Shown in pieces: positions 25,266 to 33,721 of a stretch of DNA of 64,000 nucleotides. The position numbers and the translations under genes were made by a program. The stretch lies in assembly GCA_964492735.1 (NCBI GenBank), contig CAZBLE010000001.1, positions 62,001-126,000 on the forward strand, written 5' to 3'. The notes under the pieces were generated by a model that saw only the letters and a list, made by a program, of their open reading frames with translations, was not told the origin of the DNA and did not search any database. This DNA comes from CALKUP01 sp964492735 (GTDB taxonomy: Bacteria; Patescibacteriota; Patescibacteriia; UBA9570; XYC2-FULL-38-9). Numbering within the stretch: position 1 is the first letter of the stretch; each line of letters starts with the position of its first letter.

Positions 25266-25673
25266 TTAATGACTATGTATACCAAACCACTGAGTATTCC
25301 ACTCCTTCATCTGCGCAATTTCAGCAGTTTGCGCTGTAATAATATCATCTGCAAATTTCTTGAGCTCTGGTCGCGCTGTTCCTTCTTTTAATAGCTTCGC
25401 CATATCAACTGCTCCTTGATGATGCGTGATCATGTCATCTAAAAACACATGGTCGAGCTCATCACCGGTCTTGCCTTTCATATTTGCTGTCATATCCATC
25501 ATCATGTCATCCATAGAATGATTCATCGTCGACATTGCAGCTGAATCATTTGTTGTTTTTACAGCAGCATGAGAATTCGTGGCATTCGTCCCCCATAATC
25601 CGTAGCCGATAAACAGTCCGATGAGTAAGGTGACACTCGCTAGCGTGATCGCTTGTGAATTGAATTGAGGCAT
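25266..25673 (-). CDS. DUF305-family exported/anchored protein
   Basis: The 135-residue protein has an N-terminal hydrophobic helix (SVTLLIGLFIGYGLWG) as anchor or signal. A Met-rich, polar linker (MNHSMDDMMMDMTANM) precedes the DUF305 ferritin-like helical domain with FLDDMITHHQGAVDMAKLL. The clustered Met and His residues suggest copper or other metal binding on the outer face of the membrane. It is paired with msrA. Confidence 0.88.
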   Translation of the reverse strand: MPQFNSQAITLASVTLLIGLFIGYGLWGTNATNSHAAVKTTNDSAAMSTMNHSMDDMMMDMTANMKGKTGDELDHVFLDDMITHHQGAVDMAKLLKEGTARPELKKFADDIITAQTAEIAQMKEWNTQWFGIHSH

Positions 25674-25821
25674 ATGGTGTATCTTATTTTTTATATGCTC
25701 ATAGTATCATATATCAACTATGATGCATAAGTGTTTGTACTATGGCAGCAGAAGACATGATTCACATCACGCTATATTTTAGTTAATTTGTCAATGTTTT
25801 ATAGAAGCGGGGCTTATTCTG

Positions 25822-25850
25822 TTGACCTAAATACAGATTTTCCGTATACT
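25822..25850 (+). promoter_or_regulatory. Promoter of tRNA-Lys
   Basis: TTGACC, a 17-base spacer, TATACT: near-consensus sigma-70 type. The start would fall ~13 bases before the tRNA. Confidence 0.85.
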
Positions 25851-25869
25851 ACGGAAGCATTATTTTCCT

Positions 25870-25942
25870 GGGTCGTTAGCTCAGTTGGTAGAGCAACAGC
25901 CTTTTAAGCTGATGGTCACAAGTTCGAATCTTGTACGACCCA
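25870..25942 (+). tRNA. tRNA-Lys (TTT)
   Basis: A full cloverleaf of 73 bases: acceptor GGGTCGT/ACGACCC, D arm TAGCTCAGTTGGTAGAGC, anticodon loop CTTTTAA with anticodon TTT, T arm ACAAGTTCGAATCTTGT. The discriminator base is A, and CCA is not encoded. Confidence 0.97.
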
Positions 25943-25950
25943 CCCAGAAC

Positions 25951-25980
25951 AAACAGCCCAAAACGGGCTGTTTTTGTTTT
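25951..25980 (+). terminator. Intrinsic terminator after tRNA-Lys
   Basis: ACAGCCC, loop AAAAC, GGGCTGT, followed by TTTTGTTTTT. Confidence 0.9.
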
Positions 25981-26106
25981 TACACTCCACAAACAGTGCA
26001 CAACTCAGTGGACAACGTGTGTGTAGCCTCAAGACCGCTCATCTTCCCACAACCCCCTATCTCACGTACAATAGACAAACGCTCTATTTCCTTATACAGA
26101 CGATTT

Positions 26107-27498
26107 ATGGATGATTTTACATCAAAACCAACGCAGCAAGCTGGGGGCATGGTTCCACCACATAGCCTTGAATCTGAACAAGCTATTTTGGGTGCGCTCC
26201 TAATTGATCCAGATGCGATTATCCAAGTCGGTGATGTCTTGCAACCGGACGATTTTTACGCGGACAAACATCGAATTCTGTATGACACCATGCTTGAATT
26301 GTTTGGTCGCCGTGAGCCGATTGATGTCTTGAGTGTTTCTGGAAAGTTAGATGACAAAAATTTATTACAGGATATCGGTGGTCGTGCCTATCTTGCGGAC
26401 CTCTCTGCAAAAGTCCCAACGTCAAGTAACGCAAATTTTTACGCAAAAATCGTCAAACAAAAATCCACATTGCGCAAACTGATCCGTGCCGGAACTAGCA
26501 TTGCGCAACTCGGCATCCAAGAAGATCAAGATGTTGAAAAGCTCCTCGATCAAGCAGAGCAAACCTTGTTTACTGTCTCGCAAGAATCGTTGCAGCAAAA
26601 TTATGTACCACTCCACTCTATTTTGACCGACACATTTAATCGCTTAGATGATATTCATAAAAGTGAGGGGCAACTGCGCGGCGTTTCCACTGGTTACAAA
26701 GATCTTGATAATCTCCTTGGTGGCTTTCAAAAATCCGATCTCATTATTTTGGCGGCTCGCCCTTCAATGGGTAAAACTGGTTTAGCGCTTGATATTGCAC
26801 GAACGGTTGCTGTGCAACAAAAAGTGCCTGTTGGAATCGTCAGTCTCGAAATGAGTAAAGATCAGCTGGGTGATCGTCTCCTCTGCGCAGAGGCTGGCAT
26901 TGATTTATGGAAAATGCGTACAGGCAAACTGCAGCAAGATGAGGACTTTAGTAAAATTGGTCGCGCTATGGGTGCGCTCGCTGAAGCTCCGTTGTTTATC
27001 GACGACTCTGCCAATGCGAACATTATGGAAGTCCGTACTAAAGCGCGTCGACTGCAAATGGAACATGGTATTGGCATTTTGATTATCGACTACTTGCAGC
27101 TGATGGAAGGTCGAAACAAAAACGGTGATAATCGTGTACAAGAAATTTCTGAAATTTCTCGTGGTTTAAAATCTATTGCGCGTGAGTTGAACATTCCAAT
27201 CATCGCCCTCTCACAGTTGTCTCGTGCAGTTGAAGCCCAAAATCCTCCAATCCCTCGTCTCTCCCATTTGCGTGAATCTGGTTCGATTGAACAAGATGCC
27301 GATGTTGTAATGTTTATTTATCGTGAAGAATATTACAACAAAGAATCAGAGAGAAAAAATATTGCAGATCTCATCATCGCAAAACATCGTAACGGTCCGA
27401 CTGGTCAAATTCAATTATACTTTGATGTCGAACGTGCTTCATTTAAAAATCTTGAGAAAAAACAAGACTTTGGCCCACCGCCACCGGAAGCAATTTAA
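26107..27498 (+). CDS. dnaB: Replicative DNA helicase DnaB
   Basis: This hexameric helicase unwinds DNA at the replication fork. The ATG at 26107 (MDDFTSKPTQQAGG) gives 463 residues; the open frame extends back into tRNA-Lys and is rejected. The N-terminal domain begins PPHSLESEQAILGALLIDPDAI. The RecA-like domain has GFQKSDLIILAARPSMGKTGLALDIA (Walker A), IVSLEMSKDQLGDRLL, LIIDYLQLM (Walker B) and VVMFIYREEYYN. A terminator follows at once. Confidence 0.97.
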   Translation: MDDFTSKPTQQAGGMVPPHSLESEQAILGALLIDPDAIIQVGDVLQPDDFYADKHRILYDTMLELFGRREPIDVLSVSGKLDDKNLLQDIGGRAYLADLSAKVPTSSNANFYAKIVKQKSTLRKLIRAGTSIAQLGIQEDQDVEKLLDQAEQTLFTVSQESLQQNYVPLHSILTDTFNRLDDIHKSEGQLRGVSTGYKDLDNLLGGFQKSDLIILAARPSMGKTGLALDIARTVAVQQKVPVGIVSLEMSKDQLGDRLLCAEAGIDLWKMRTGKLQQDEDFSKIGRAMGALAEAPLFIDDSANANIMEVRTKARRLQMEHGIGILIIDYLQLMEGRNKNGDNRVQEISEISRGLKSIARELNIPIIALSQLSRAVEAQNPPIPRLSHLRESGSIEQDADVVMFIYREEYYNKESERKNIADLIIAKHRNGPTGQIQLYFDVERASFKNLEKKQDFGPPPPEAI

Positions 27499-27526
27499 AA
27501 ATCGCCGAATCTGGCGATTTTATTTT
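27499..27526 (+). terminator. Intrinsic terminator of dnaB
   Basis: AAATCGCC, loop GAATCT, GGCGATTT, then TATTTTT. A second small hairpin, CGGCG-TTTTTTT-CGCCG, lies ~45 bases further on, before the next gene. Confidence 0.85.
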
Positions 27527-27641
27527 TAGACTTCTTTAATATTAGTCTCAAAAAACACCTTTCCACAGACGGCGTTTTTTTCGCCGATACTTTTTGAAAA
27601 CAGTTTGTTACACTTATTTTATAATTATTTATTTCATTTTT

Positions 27642-28664
27642 ATGAAATACAAAAAGAGGGTTTCATTATTTATTATAACAAGCATACTAAGCGCCACCTG
27701 CTTGCTTCCAAATACAGTGAAAGCAGAAGAAGTGTCTTCCGTAGAAGGCGCGCCAGCAGTTGATCTGTCAGCAGATCCACAAACAGATAATAATCGAACT
27801 GTAAGTGCAAATGAAGTAGCGGAATCCTTGTCAGCAATACCAAGTATTGCACTTGAATCAACTGATGTAACAACTACTTCAGATGTAGACTCGGCAATTG
27901 TCGCAACAACATCAAATAATGAAGGTACAGCAACTGAAGTAACAACCGTTGAAATTCCACGTAATCCTGAAGATGGTGTAACACTTACTGGTAATGACAC
28001 TCCAACAATTGAGATTTCTTTACCCAATGCAACAGCAGCTTCAGACGCTACAGTTGTTGCTGATGGGACAGTTGCCTATCCAGCAAGCAATGGATCCGCC
28101 AGTGCTGTACAAGCAACAGAAGATGGTGGGGTGCGAATGTTAACAATTATTGATAATGCAACCGCTCCAACAGAATATCCATACACGGTAACTGTTCCAA
28201 ATGGTGGACACATTGAGCTAGCTGCTGAGGGCGGGGCTATAATTATTGATAATGAAGGAAATACCATTACAGTTATTGATACTCCATGGGCAAAAGATGC
28301 AAACGGAATGAGCGTGCAAACCTGGTTCACAACTGACGGTCAAACGTTAACACAACATGTAATTCACAATGTCGAAGGCGTAGCTTACCCTGTGAATGCT
28401 GACCCACGTTTCTGGCGATGGTATGGCTGGGACTATCAATATAATAGGAATCAAACAAATAATATTATGTTTGGCTGGGGATTAGGCGCTGTGGCTGCAT
28501 TAGCAGTTCCTGAACCAACTCTTTCAAAGGCTCTTGCCGGTGCTCTTGGCGCTTCAACTGCATATGCTAACTGGGTATATAATAGAGGAGGCTGCTTACG
28601 ATCGACCACATTATGGAGCGGGCAAACATTTACCAGTCACTACTATGGTGGGTACTGTCGTTAA
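27642..28664 (+). CDS. Exported protein with Gly/Ala-rich C-terminal helix and two cysteines (bacteriocin-like)
   Basis: Starting at MKYKKRVSLF (27642) gives 340 residues with a clear signal peptide (cleavage near VKA-EE, residue 28). A Thr/Ala/Ser-rich linker follows (30-150), then a beta-rich domain (VTVPNGGHIEL, GGAIIIDNEGN, TPWAKDANG) and AYPVNADPRFWRW (248-260). The C-terminal ~70 residues hold a Gly/Ala-rich hydrophobic helix (276-313) and Cys318 and Cys339 in NRGGCLR and YYGGYCR. The YPVxADP block followed by a small cysteine-bearing C-terminal domain recalls secreted Gram-positive/actinobacterial proteins. A tiny membrane protein gene follows 15 bases later, as in bacteriocin-immunity pairs. 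The antagonistic role is inference. Confidence 0.7.
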   Translation: MKYKKRVSLFIITSILSATCLLPNTVKAEEVSSVEGAPAVDLSADPQTDNNRTVSANEVAESLSAIPSIALESTDVTTTSDVDSAIVATTSNNEGTATEVTTVEIPRNPEDGVTLTGNDTPTIEISLPNATAASDATVVADGTVAYPASNGSASAVQATEDGGVRMLTIIDNATAPTEYPYTVTVPNGGHIELAAEGGAIIIDNEGNTITVIDTPWAKDANGMSVQTWFTTDGQTLTQHVIHNVEGVAYPVNADPRFWRWYGWDYQYNRNQTNNIMFGWGLGAVAALAVPEPTLSKALAGALGASTAYANWVYNRGGCLRSTTLWSGQTFTSHYYGGYCR

Positions 28665-28679
28665 TCAATACATAACAGT

Positions 28680-28841
28680 ATGAATGATTATCGGATAAGA
28701 TTAGGGATTGCAATTATTGGGATAATTATTGTTATATACGCGTGGTTACATAATTCTCGCTTCTTATTAATTACGACACTATGCCTCATACTAGTAGTGT
28801 ATGGTTTAAGTGTATTTTTTAAATCATCTAATAAAAAATAA
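28680..28841 (+). CDS. Small two-helix membrane protein (possible immunity protein), 53 aa
   Basis: ATG at 28680 to TAA at 28841 encodes 53 residues: MNDYRIRLG, a first helix IAIIGIIIVIYAWL, a short HNSR turn, a second helix FLLITTLCLILVVYGLSVFF, and a basic tail KSSNKK. It follows the exported protein by 15 bases and precedes a good terminator, so both form one transcript. Small basic two-helix proteins in this position often give self-immunity. No sequence motif proves it. Confidence 0.6.
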   Translation: MNDYRIRLGIAIIGIIIVIYAWLHNSRFLLITTLCLILVVYGLSVFFKSSNKK

Positions 28842-28850
28842 CAGACGCTA

Positions 28851-28880
28851 TAAAGCCGCTATACATAACAGCGGCTTTTA
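28851..28880 (+). terminator. Intrinsic terminator of the exported-protein operon
   Basis: AAAGCCGCT, nine-base loop, AGCGGCTTT, followed by TATATT. Confidence 0.85.
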
Positions 28881-28962
28881 TATTACCCCAATGCGTTTAT
28901 TATAAGGGCTTGTATTATGGACAAAAATGGGGTAACGTACGGACACTAAATGATCTATATTT

Positions 28963-29274
28963 ATGTTTCAGAAACTAAAACAGTACAAAGACCTTCGAGA
29001 TAGCGCAAAAGATGCGCAAAATGTGTTATCACAAGAAACCGTTCATGCAGATGCAGCCGGCGGCAAAATCAATATCATCATCGATGGCAATCAAAAAATT
29101 GTGAGCCTTGATATCGATGCGTCACTACTCGCTCCAGAGAATAAAGAAAAAGTAGAAAAAGGCGTAAAAGAAGCAATTGAAAGCGCAAACAAAAAACTCC
29201 AACGCGTAATGCTGAAAAAAATCCAAAGTGGTGAACTCAAAATGCCTGACCTTCCAGGAGTGATCGGACAATAA
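28963..29274 (+). CDS. Nucleoid-associated protein, YbaB/EbfC family
   Basis: The 103-residue DNA-binding dimer-forming protein starts MFQKLKQYKDLRDSAKDAQNVL. It has the diagnostic core DAAGGKINIIIDGNQKIVSLDID and a C-terminal helix ANKKLQRVMLKKIQSG. The family commonly lies next to recR; here it is convergent with recR, with one base between the stops. It coats DNA and may assist repair. Confidence 0.92.
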   Translation: MFQKLKQYKDLRDSAKDAQNVLSQETVHADAAGGKINIIIDGNQKIVSLDIDASLLAPENKEKVEKGVKEAIESANKKLQRVMLKKIQSGELKMPDLPGVIGQ

Positions 29275-29275
29275 A

Positions 29276-29887
29276 CTAGTTCATATTGCGGCGGCCTGCC
29301 AGAGCGCTGCCGAGTGTCATCTCATCTGCAAATTCAATATCGCCCCCGACTGGAAGTCCGCGAGCGATTTTTGTTACCAGGACATCATTCGGAATTTCTT
29401 TTTGTAATACTTGTTTAATATACAGTGCCGTTGCCTCCCCTTCCATATCTGGATTGGTTGCTAAAATCACTTCTTGCACGCTACCATTTTTGACACGCTC
29501 GGTGAGCTCTTGAATGCGGAGCATTGATGGCGCAATGCCTGCAACGTGATCAATAACACCTCCAAGGACATGATAGACACCATCAAACTGACCGGTACTA
29601 TCCAATGAAAAAACATCTTTCGGCTCCGCAACAACACAAATAATAGATCGGTTTCGATTTGAATCAGCGCAAATAGCACACAGCTCATCTTCAGTAAACG
29701 TGTAACAATCGCGACACAGATGAATCGCATTTTTCACCGCCAATAAACTTTCAGCAAAGAGCTCAATCTGCTCTTTTGGTTGACGCAATAAGAAATACAC
29801 AAACCGCTCAGAAGTCTTACTTCCAATTCCCGGCAAGGTATTAAACTGTCGGATTAGCTGCTGAATCGATCGTGGAATAGATTTCAT
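29276..29887 (-). CDS. recR: Recombination protein RecR
   Basis: RecR loads RecA with RecF/RecO during gap repair. The ATG at 29887 (MKSIPRSIQQLIRQFNTLPGIGSKTSERF) gives 203 residues; a TTG two codons upstream is possible. The helix-hairpin-helix LPGIGSKTSERF, the zinc motif CRDCYTFTEDELCAIC, and the Toprim domain (ICVVAEPKDVFSL, YHVLGGVID, EVILATNPDMEGEATALYI) are all present. Confidence 0.96.
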   Translation of the reverse strand: MKSIPRSIQQLIRQFNTLPGIGSKTSERFVYFLLRQPKEQIELFAESLLAVKNAIHLCRDCYTFTEDELCAICADSNRNRSIICVVAEPKDVFSLDSTGQFDGVYHVLGGVIDHVAGIAPSMLRIQELTERVKNGSVQEVILATNPDMEGEATALYIKQVLQKEIPNDVLVTKIARGLPVGGDIEFADEMTLGSALAGRRNMN

Positions 29888-29950
29888 ATTCAAAACCCTA
29901 GCATAAAAAAAGCGAGTAGCCCAGAGAAATGCTCATGCACCACCAAAAAC

Positions 29951-29976
29951 AAAAAGCCCCGCAATTGCGAGGCTTG
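29951..29976 (-). terminator. Intrinsic terminator of rplU
   Basis: The minus strand reads AAGCCTCGC, AATT, GCGGGGCTT, then TTTGTTTTT, a few bases after the rplU stop. Confidence 0.88.
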
Positions 29977-29979
29977 GTC

Positions 29980-30300
29980 TTATTTAGCGGCGATCTTTTC
30001 GATCTTCACTTCTGTGTATGGCTGTCTGTGACCAGCACGTTTGTAGTAGCGAGATTTCGCTTTAAATTTTGCAACAATAATTTTTTTCGCTCGACCTTGT
30101 TCAACAACAGAGGCTTTCACTGAAGCGCCAGTTACAAATGGAGCGCCAACAGTTGCGTTTTTACCATCACTTTCACCAAGTAATAACACTTCATCAAATG
30201 TAATGTCTTTACCAGCTTCTACTTCTAGTTTTTCAACACGAAGCACGTCACCTTCGGAGACCATATATTGTTTGCCACCAGTTTTAATCACTGCGTACAT
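29980..30300 (-). CDS. rplU: 50S ribosomal protein L21 (bL21)
   Basis: The 106-residue 23S-binding protein begins MYAVIKTGGKQYMVSEGDVLRVEKLEVEAGKDITFDEVLLLGE, matching the family closely. It ends YYKRAGHRQPYTEVKIEKIAAK. The usual partner rpmA (L27) is not adjacent; a terminator follows directly, so L21 is a single-gene unit here under its own strong promoter. Confidence 0.97.
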   Translation of the reverse strand: MYAVIKTGGKQYMVSEGDVLRVEKLEVEAGKDITFDEVLLLGESDGKNATVGAPFVTGASVKASVVEQGRAKKIIVAKFKAKSRYYKRAGHRQPYTEVKIEKIAAK

Positions 30301-30340
30301 AGTTTTCTATTAAATTCTAAGGGTATAGGAGTCGGGAATG

Positions 30341-30369
30341 AGTATACCGGATTCATTGACTCCTGTCAA
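30341..30369 (-). promoter_or_regulatory. Promoter of rplU
   Basis: On the minus strand, TTGACA, 17 bases, TATACT: almost perfect consensus. The -35 box lies within the last codons of the upstream gene. The leader would be ~34 bases. Confidence 0.88.
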
Positions 30370-30826
30370 ACTGGATTGTATCCCCAATTTTTAAGCCATT
30401 TTCTGCTATTTGGCCGGCATTTAACTCAATAACCGCGTCAACAGGGGCTCCCGAATTATATAATTTCAAGTCCTTCATTGGAGTTGTTTGCTCAGGCTGC
30501 ACATCAGTTGTGAGGTTCACGACGCGCCCATCCTGAACCCAAATCAAATCTAATGGAATCAATGTATCTTTCATCCAAAAGGTACGCTCTTGCGCATCAG
30601 AAAACTGAAAATACATACCATGATCTGACAGCAAAGATGTGCGGTTCATTAAACCGTGTTGCTGCTCTAGCTGCGAATCCGCAATCTCTAATTGATAGGT
30701 GCGATTTCCAATGCGCATGCTCCGCGTTGCATCTGGCTTCTCCGCAATCCGCACCCCGCCCCACACAATACACAGCACAACCAATAACAGAGCGACACTC
30801 ACAAAGATGACTCGTGGCAGGCTCAT
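30353..30826 (-). CDS. DUF192-family protein, membrane-anchored
   Basis: The 157-residue protein has an N-terminal membrane helix or signal (VIFVSVALLLVVLCIVWGGV), then the DUF192 domain: LEIADSQLEQQHGLMNRTSLLSDHGMYFQF, RTFWMKDTLIPLDLIWVQDG and GAPVDAVIELNAGQIAENGLKIGD. The family is widespread and its molecular role is unsettled. Its start overlaps the stop of the next-upstream gene by four bases (30823-30826). Confidence 0.9.
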   Translation of the reverse strand: MSLPRVIFVSVALLLVVLCIVWGGVRIAEKPDATRSMRIGNRTYQLEIADSQLEQQHGLMNRTSLLSDHGMYFQFSDAQERTFWMKDTLIPLDLIWVQDGRVVNLTTDVQPEQTTPMKDLKLYNSGAPVDAVIELNAGQIAENGLKIGDTIQFDRSQ

Positions 30827-31902
30827 GATGATTTGCGTTGTTGATACAAATACACTGCGGCAAGAGCGACAAGTGTCATGACAATTGCAAGTACAATAAA
30901 TGCGATTACTTTTTCGTCACCTTGCAAGACAAGCGCGCTACACCCAAACACAACAGTTAATGCATACAGCAACCCAACTGCTTGGCGCTGTGACAAACCT
31001 GCATCAATTAACCGCAGATGCAAATGTTTGCGATCTGCTTGAAAGGGCGATCGTTTTTCAATAAGCACACGGCGCGCTACTACCCATACAACATCGAGCA
31101 ATGGAATGCCAACAATCAATAATGTCGTTGCAATTTTACCACCGGAAATAATTGCCAGCACACCAAGAATAAACCCTGCAAATAATGAACCACTTTCTCC
31201 TAAAAATATTGATGCAGGATGCCAATTAAAGAATAAAAATCCAATAAATGCACCGGCCGCAATCAGCGCCAAGAGTCCAGTCTCTGGTTGTCCGACAGTC
31301 GCTGAATATGACAACACAGCAATAATCACAAGGCCAATAACCGCAATACCACTCACCAACCCATCAAGTCCATCTAAAAATTTTGTTGTGTACATCATGA
31401 TAAGCAGCCACGTCAATGTAAAAAGATCTGCCCACACAGTAATAGAATACGGAACTCCTCCCCAGCGAAGAACTTCAATATTCCAGTGATCTAAATAGAA
31501 GACGCCGCCAAAAGGGCTCGTAATATAATCAATACCCATGCCAGAAGCAATAATAACAAGTGTTGCGGTGACTGGAAAAAAGAATTGTGCGAGTGGTGGT
31601 AAATTTAAGCGATCATCGAGCGCTCCACCACAGAGCAATAACAGCGACGCAACAGACACGCCGATTAAATGTTTTGGTAACAAATACCCACCAAATAATT
31701 CCGGGGATGCGATCCACGCTGTGAGCAACACACTACTAATCACAGCAACTCCGCCCAGTAACGCGACGGGTCGTGTATGAATTTTTCGACCACCAGTTGG
31801 CACATCAATAATACCAAAACGATATGCGAAAAAACGAACAGCAAATCCACAAACGATACTCAACGCAACAGCGAGAAATACAATTCCAACAGTCTGCATC
31901 AT
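30823..31902 (-). CDS. Polyprenyl-phosphate sugar-1-phosphate transferase (GT4, WecA/TagO/MraY superfamily)
   Basis: The 359-residue integral membrane enzyme (about ten helices) transfers a sugar-1-phosphate from a UDP-sugar to undecaprenyl phosphate. Visible motifs are GGRKIHTRPVALLGGV, the catalytic-loop KFLDGLDGLVSGIAVIG, the FLGESGSLFAGFILG block and the HLHLRLIDAGLSQRQA loop. The latter two fit WecA/TagO (GlcNAc-1-P) better than MraY. It probably starts an envelope polysaccharide or teichoic-acid-like polymer. Confidence 0.92.
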   Translation of the reverse strand: MMQTVGIVFLAVALSIVCGFAVRFFAYRFGIIDVPTGGRKIHTRPVALLGGVAVISSVLLTAWIASPELFGGYLLPKHLIGVSVASLLLLCGGALDDRLNLPPLAQFFFPVTATLVIIASGMGIDYITSPFGGVFYLDHWNIEVLRWGGVPYSITVWADLFTLTWLLIMMYTTKFLDGLDGLVSGIAVIGLVIIAVLSYSATVGQPETGLLALIAAGAFIGFLFFNWHPASIFLGESGSLFAGFILGVLAIISGGKIATTLLIVGIPLLDVVWVVARRVLIEKRSPFQADRKHLHLRLIDAGLSQRQAVGLLYALTVVFGCSALVLQGDEKVIAFIVLAIVMTLVALAAVYLYQQRKSS

Positions 31903-31905
31903 ACG

Positions 31906-32313
31906 CTATGAATTATTATTTTGCTGCTGTTGATCTAAAAAATCTTGTAACAAAATCTGTGCCGCAACTTGATCGCGCTTATCCATCTCAATCCCCTGCA
32001 ATAATGTTTTTGCCATTTCAGTTGTTAAGCGCTCATCTGTGACTTGCACCGGCTTATCAATATGATTACGCAATTTCTCTACAAACCGATCAGTAATTTC
32101 TGTTTGCTCAGTATCTCCATTGTCCATGTTTGTTGGCCGCCCAACGACAACAACATCAATAGAGTCGTCTTCAATAATACTTTTAATGCGGTCAATCACT
32201 CCTTGCTGTCCTTCAGAGGTGATTGTTTCTTTAATAACAGCCACACGACCAGCCGTATCAGACACTGCAACGCCAGTGCGCTTGAGTCCGTAGTCAATTC
32301 CAATATATTTCAT
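31906..32313 (-). CDS. ruvX: RuvX/YqgF-family putative Holliday junction resolvase
   Basis: The 135-residue RNase H-fold protein begins YIGIDYGLKRTGVAVSD. It has VVVVGRPTNMDNGDTEQT and VQVTDERLTTEMAKTLL with the conserved acidic residues. The family is implicated in pre-16S rRNA processing and possibly junction cleavage. It lies between map and the GT4 gene with 3- to 5-base spacers on the minus strand. Confidence 0.93.
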   Translation of the reverse strand: MKYIGIDYGLKRTGVAVSDTAGRVAVIKETITSEGQQGVIDRIKSIIEDDSIDVVVVGRPTNMDNGDTEQTEITDRFVEKLRNHIDKPVQVTDERLTTEMAKTLLQGIEMDKRDQVAAQILLQDFLDQQQQNNNS

Positions 32314-32317
32314 AGAG

Positions 32318-33073
32318 TTATGGTAGCACGCTTAAAATCAATGGGCCATCTTTTGTAATCGCAACAGTGTTTTCAAATTGCGCAGCAAGAGAGCCGTCTG
32401 CCGTGCGCACTGTCCAGCCATCTTGGTCAAAGACAACCTCATGTGAACCCGTTGTTAGCATCGGCTCAATAGCGAGTACCATGCCAACTTCTAACACCAT
32501 TCCATCCCCTTGTTTCCCATAGTTTGGCAATGCTGGCTCTTCATGCATTTCAGTTCCAATGCCATGACCAACTAATGCCCGCACAATTCCATAGCCACCT
32601 TTTTTTGCAACTTGTTGTACGGCATATCCAATATCACCAATCGTGTTCCCTGCCACAAAATATTCGATACCTTCATTCATTGCACTTTCTGTTGCCCACA
32701 ATAATTCTTGCGCTTCTTTTGAAATATTGCCGACTGCCACAGTGCGTGCCATATCAGAGCAATATCCTTTGTAACGAACACCCACATCAATCCCAATAAT
32801 ATCGCCTGATTTCAAAATGACATCACTGCTCGGAACTGCATGCACAATCTGATCATTGACTGATGTACAGATACTTTTTGTGTAGCCCTCAAAACCTAAA
32901 AAACATGGGATCGCACCAAGACCACGAATAGTTGTTTCAAAAATATCATTCAACTCTTGTGTGGAAATACCAGGCTGTGCCGCATCCATAGCAGCTCTTA
33001 AGCCGATGCCATTAATAGCACCTGCCTCAGCCATGTATTGAATTTCTTCAGGCGTCTTAAGAATGACTGCCAT
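32318..33073 (-). CDS. map: Methionine aminopeptidase type I
   Basis: This enzyme removes initiator Met from nascent proteins. The 251-residue protein has the five metal ligands in IIGIDVGVRYKGYCSDMARTVAVG (two Asp), ALVGHGIGTEMHEEPALPNYG (His) and MVLAIEPMLTTGS plus FENTVAITKDG (two Glu). Its first codons overlap the 3' end of adk by 17 bases, the common secY-adk-map order. Confidence 0.97.
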   Translation of the reverse strand: MAVILKTPEEIQYMAEAGAINGIGLRAAMDAAQPGISTQELNDIFETTIRGLGAIPCFLGFEGYTKSICTSVNDQIVHAVPSSDVILKSGDIIGIDVGVRYKGYCSDMARTVAVGNISKEAQELLWATESAMNEGIEYFVAGNTIGDIGYAVQQVAKKGGYGIVRALVGHGIGTEMHEEPALPNYGKQGDGMVLEVGMVLAIEPMLTTGSHEVVFDQDGWTVRTADGSLAAQFENTVAITKDGPLILSVLP

Positions 33074-33716
33074 ATGTTGCAGTTTTTACACGCTCCCAGA
33101 CCTCATCAATCGTTCCAAGTCCATCAATTTCAGACACAATACCTCGATCTTTATACCGTGCGATTAATGGCTGCGTTTCAGCATGATAAATCTCTAAACG
33201 CTTCGCAATCGCTTCAGGTTGATCATCTTCACGTTGCTGCAATTCTTTTCCGCATGAATCACAAATATCTTCCTGCTGGGGTGGTTGAAAATCAAGATGG
33301 TATGTTGCGCCACAAGACACACACACACGACGGCGAGATAAACGACGAATAGACTCTTCATCAGGAATAGAAAGCACAACAACATGTGTCACACTTGTAA
33401 CTCCATCTAATGCTTCAGCTTGGTTTAAATTTCTCGGATATCCATCAAGCACAAAACCATTCAAGCAATCTTCTTGCAACAGACGCTCTTTCATGACAGC
33501 GTTTGTTACTTCACTTGGAACGAGTTGTCCACTTTTAATAATTTCTTGAATCTTTTGACCAAGCTCAGTTTCTTCTGCAATTGCTTTTCGAAAAATATCA
33601 CCCGTTGATAAATGTGGAACACCAAATTCTGCAATCAATCGTTTTGCTTGTGTCCCCTTGCCAGATCCTTGCGGTCCAAATAAACAAATCTTTTTTACAA
33701 ATGAAATATCAGTCAT
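33057..33716 (-). CDS. adk: Adenylate kinase (zinc-lid type)
   Basis: Adk balances AMP, ADP and ATP. The 219-residue protein has the P-loop CLFGPQGSGKGTQAKRL, LSTGDIFRKAI and the AMP-binding GFVLDGYPRNLNQAEAL. A LID domain carries four cysteines (CVSCGATYHLD...ICDSCG), indicating a structural zinc as in Gram-positive enzymes. It sits between secY (5 bases) and map (overlap). Confidence 0.97.
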   Translation of the reverse strand: MTDISFVKKICLFGPQGSGKGTQAKRLIAEFGVPHLSTGDIFRKAIAEETELGQKIQEIIKSGQLVPSEVTNAVMKERLLQEDCLNGFVLDGYPRNLNQAEALDGVTSVTHVVVLSIPDEESIRRLSRRRVCVSCGATYHLDFQPPQQEDICDSCGKELQQREDDQPEAIAKRLEIYHAETQPLIARYKDRGIVSEIDGLGTIDEVWERVKTATYGSHS

Positions 33717-33721
33717 AGGCT

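Noticed and set aside
25885..26106. N-terminal extension of DnaB by 74 codons
   Set aside because: It runs through tRNA-Lys and its terminator and has no helicase homology; the ATG at 26107 matches the family start.
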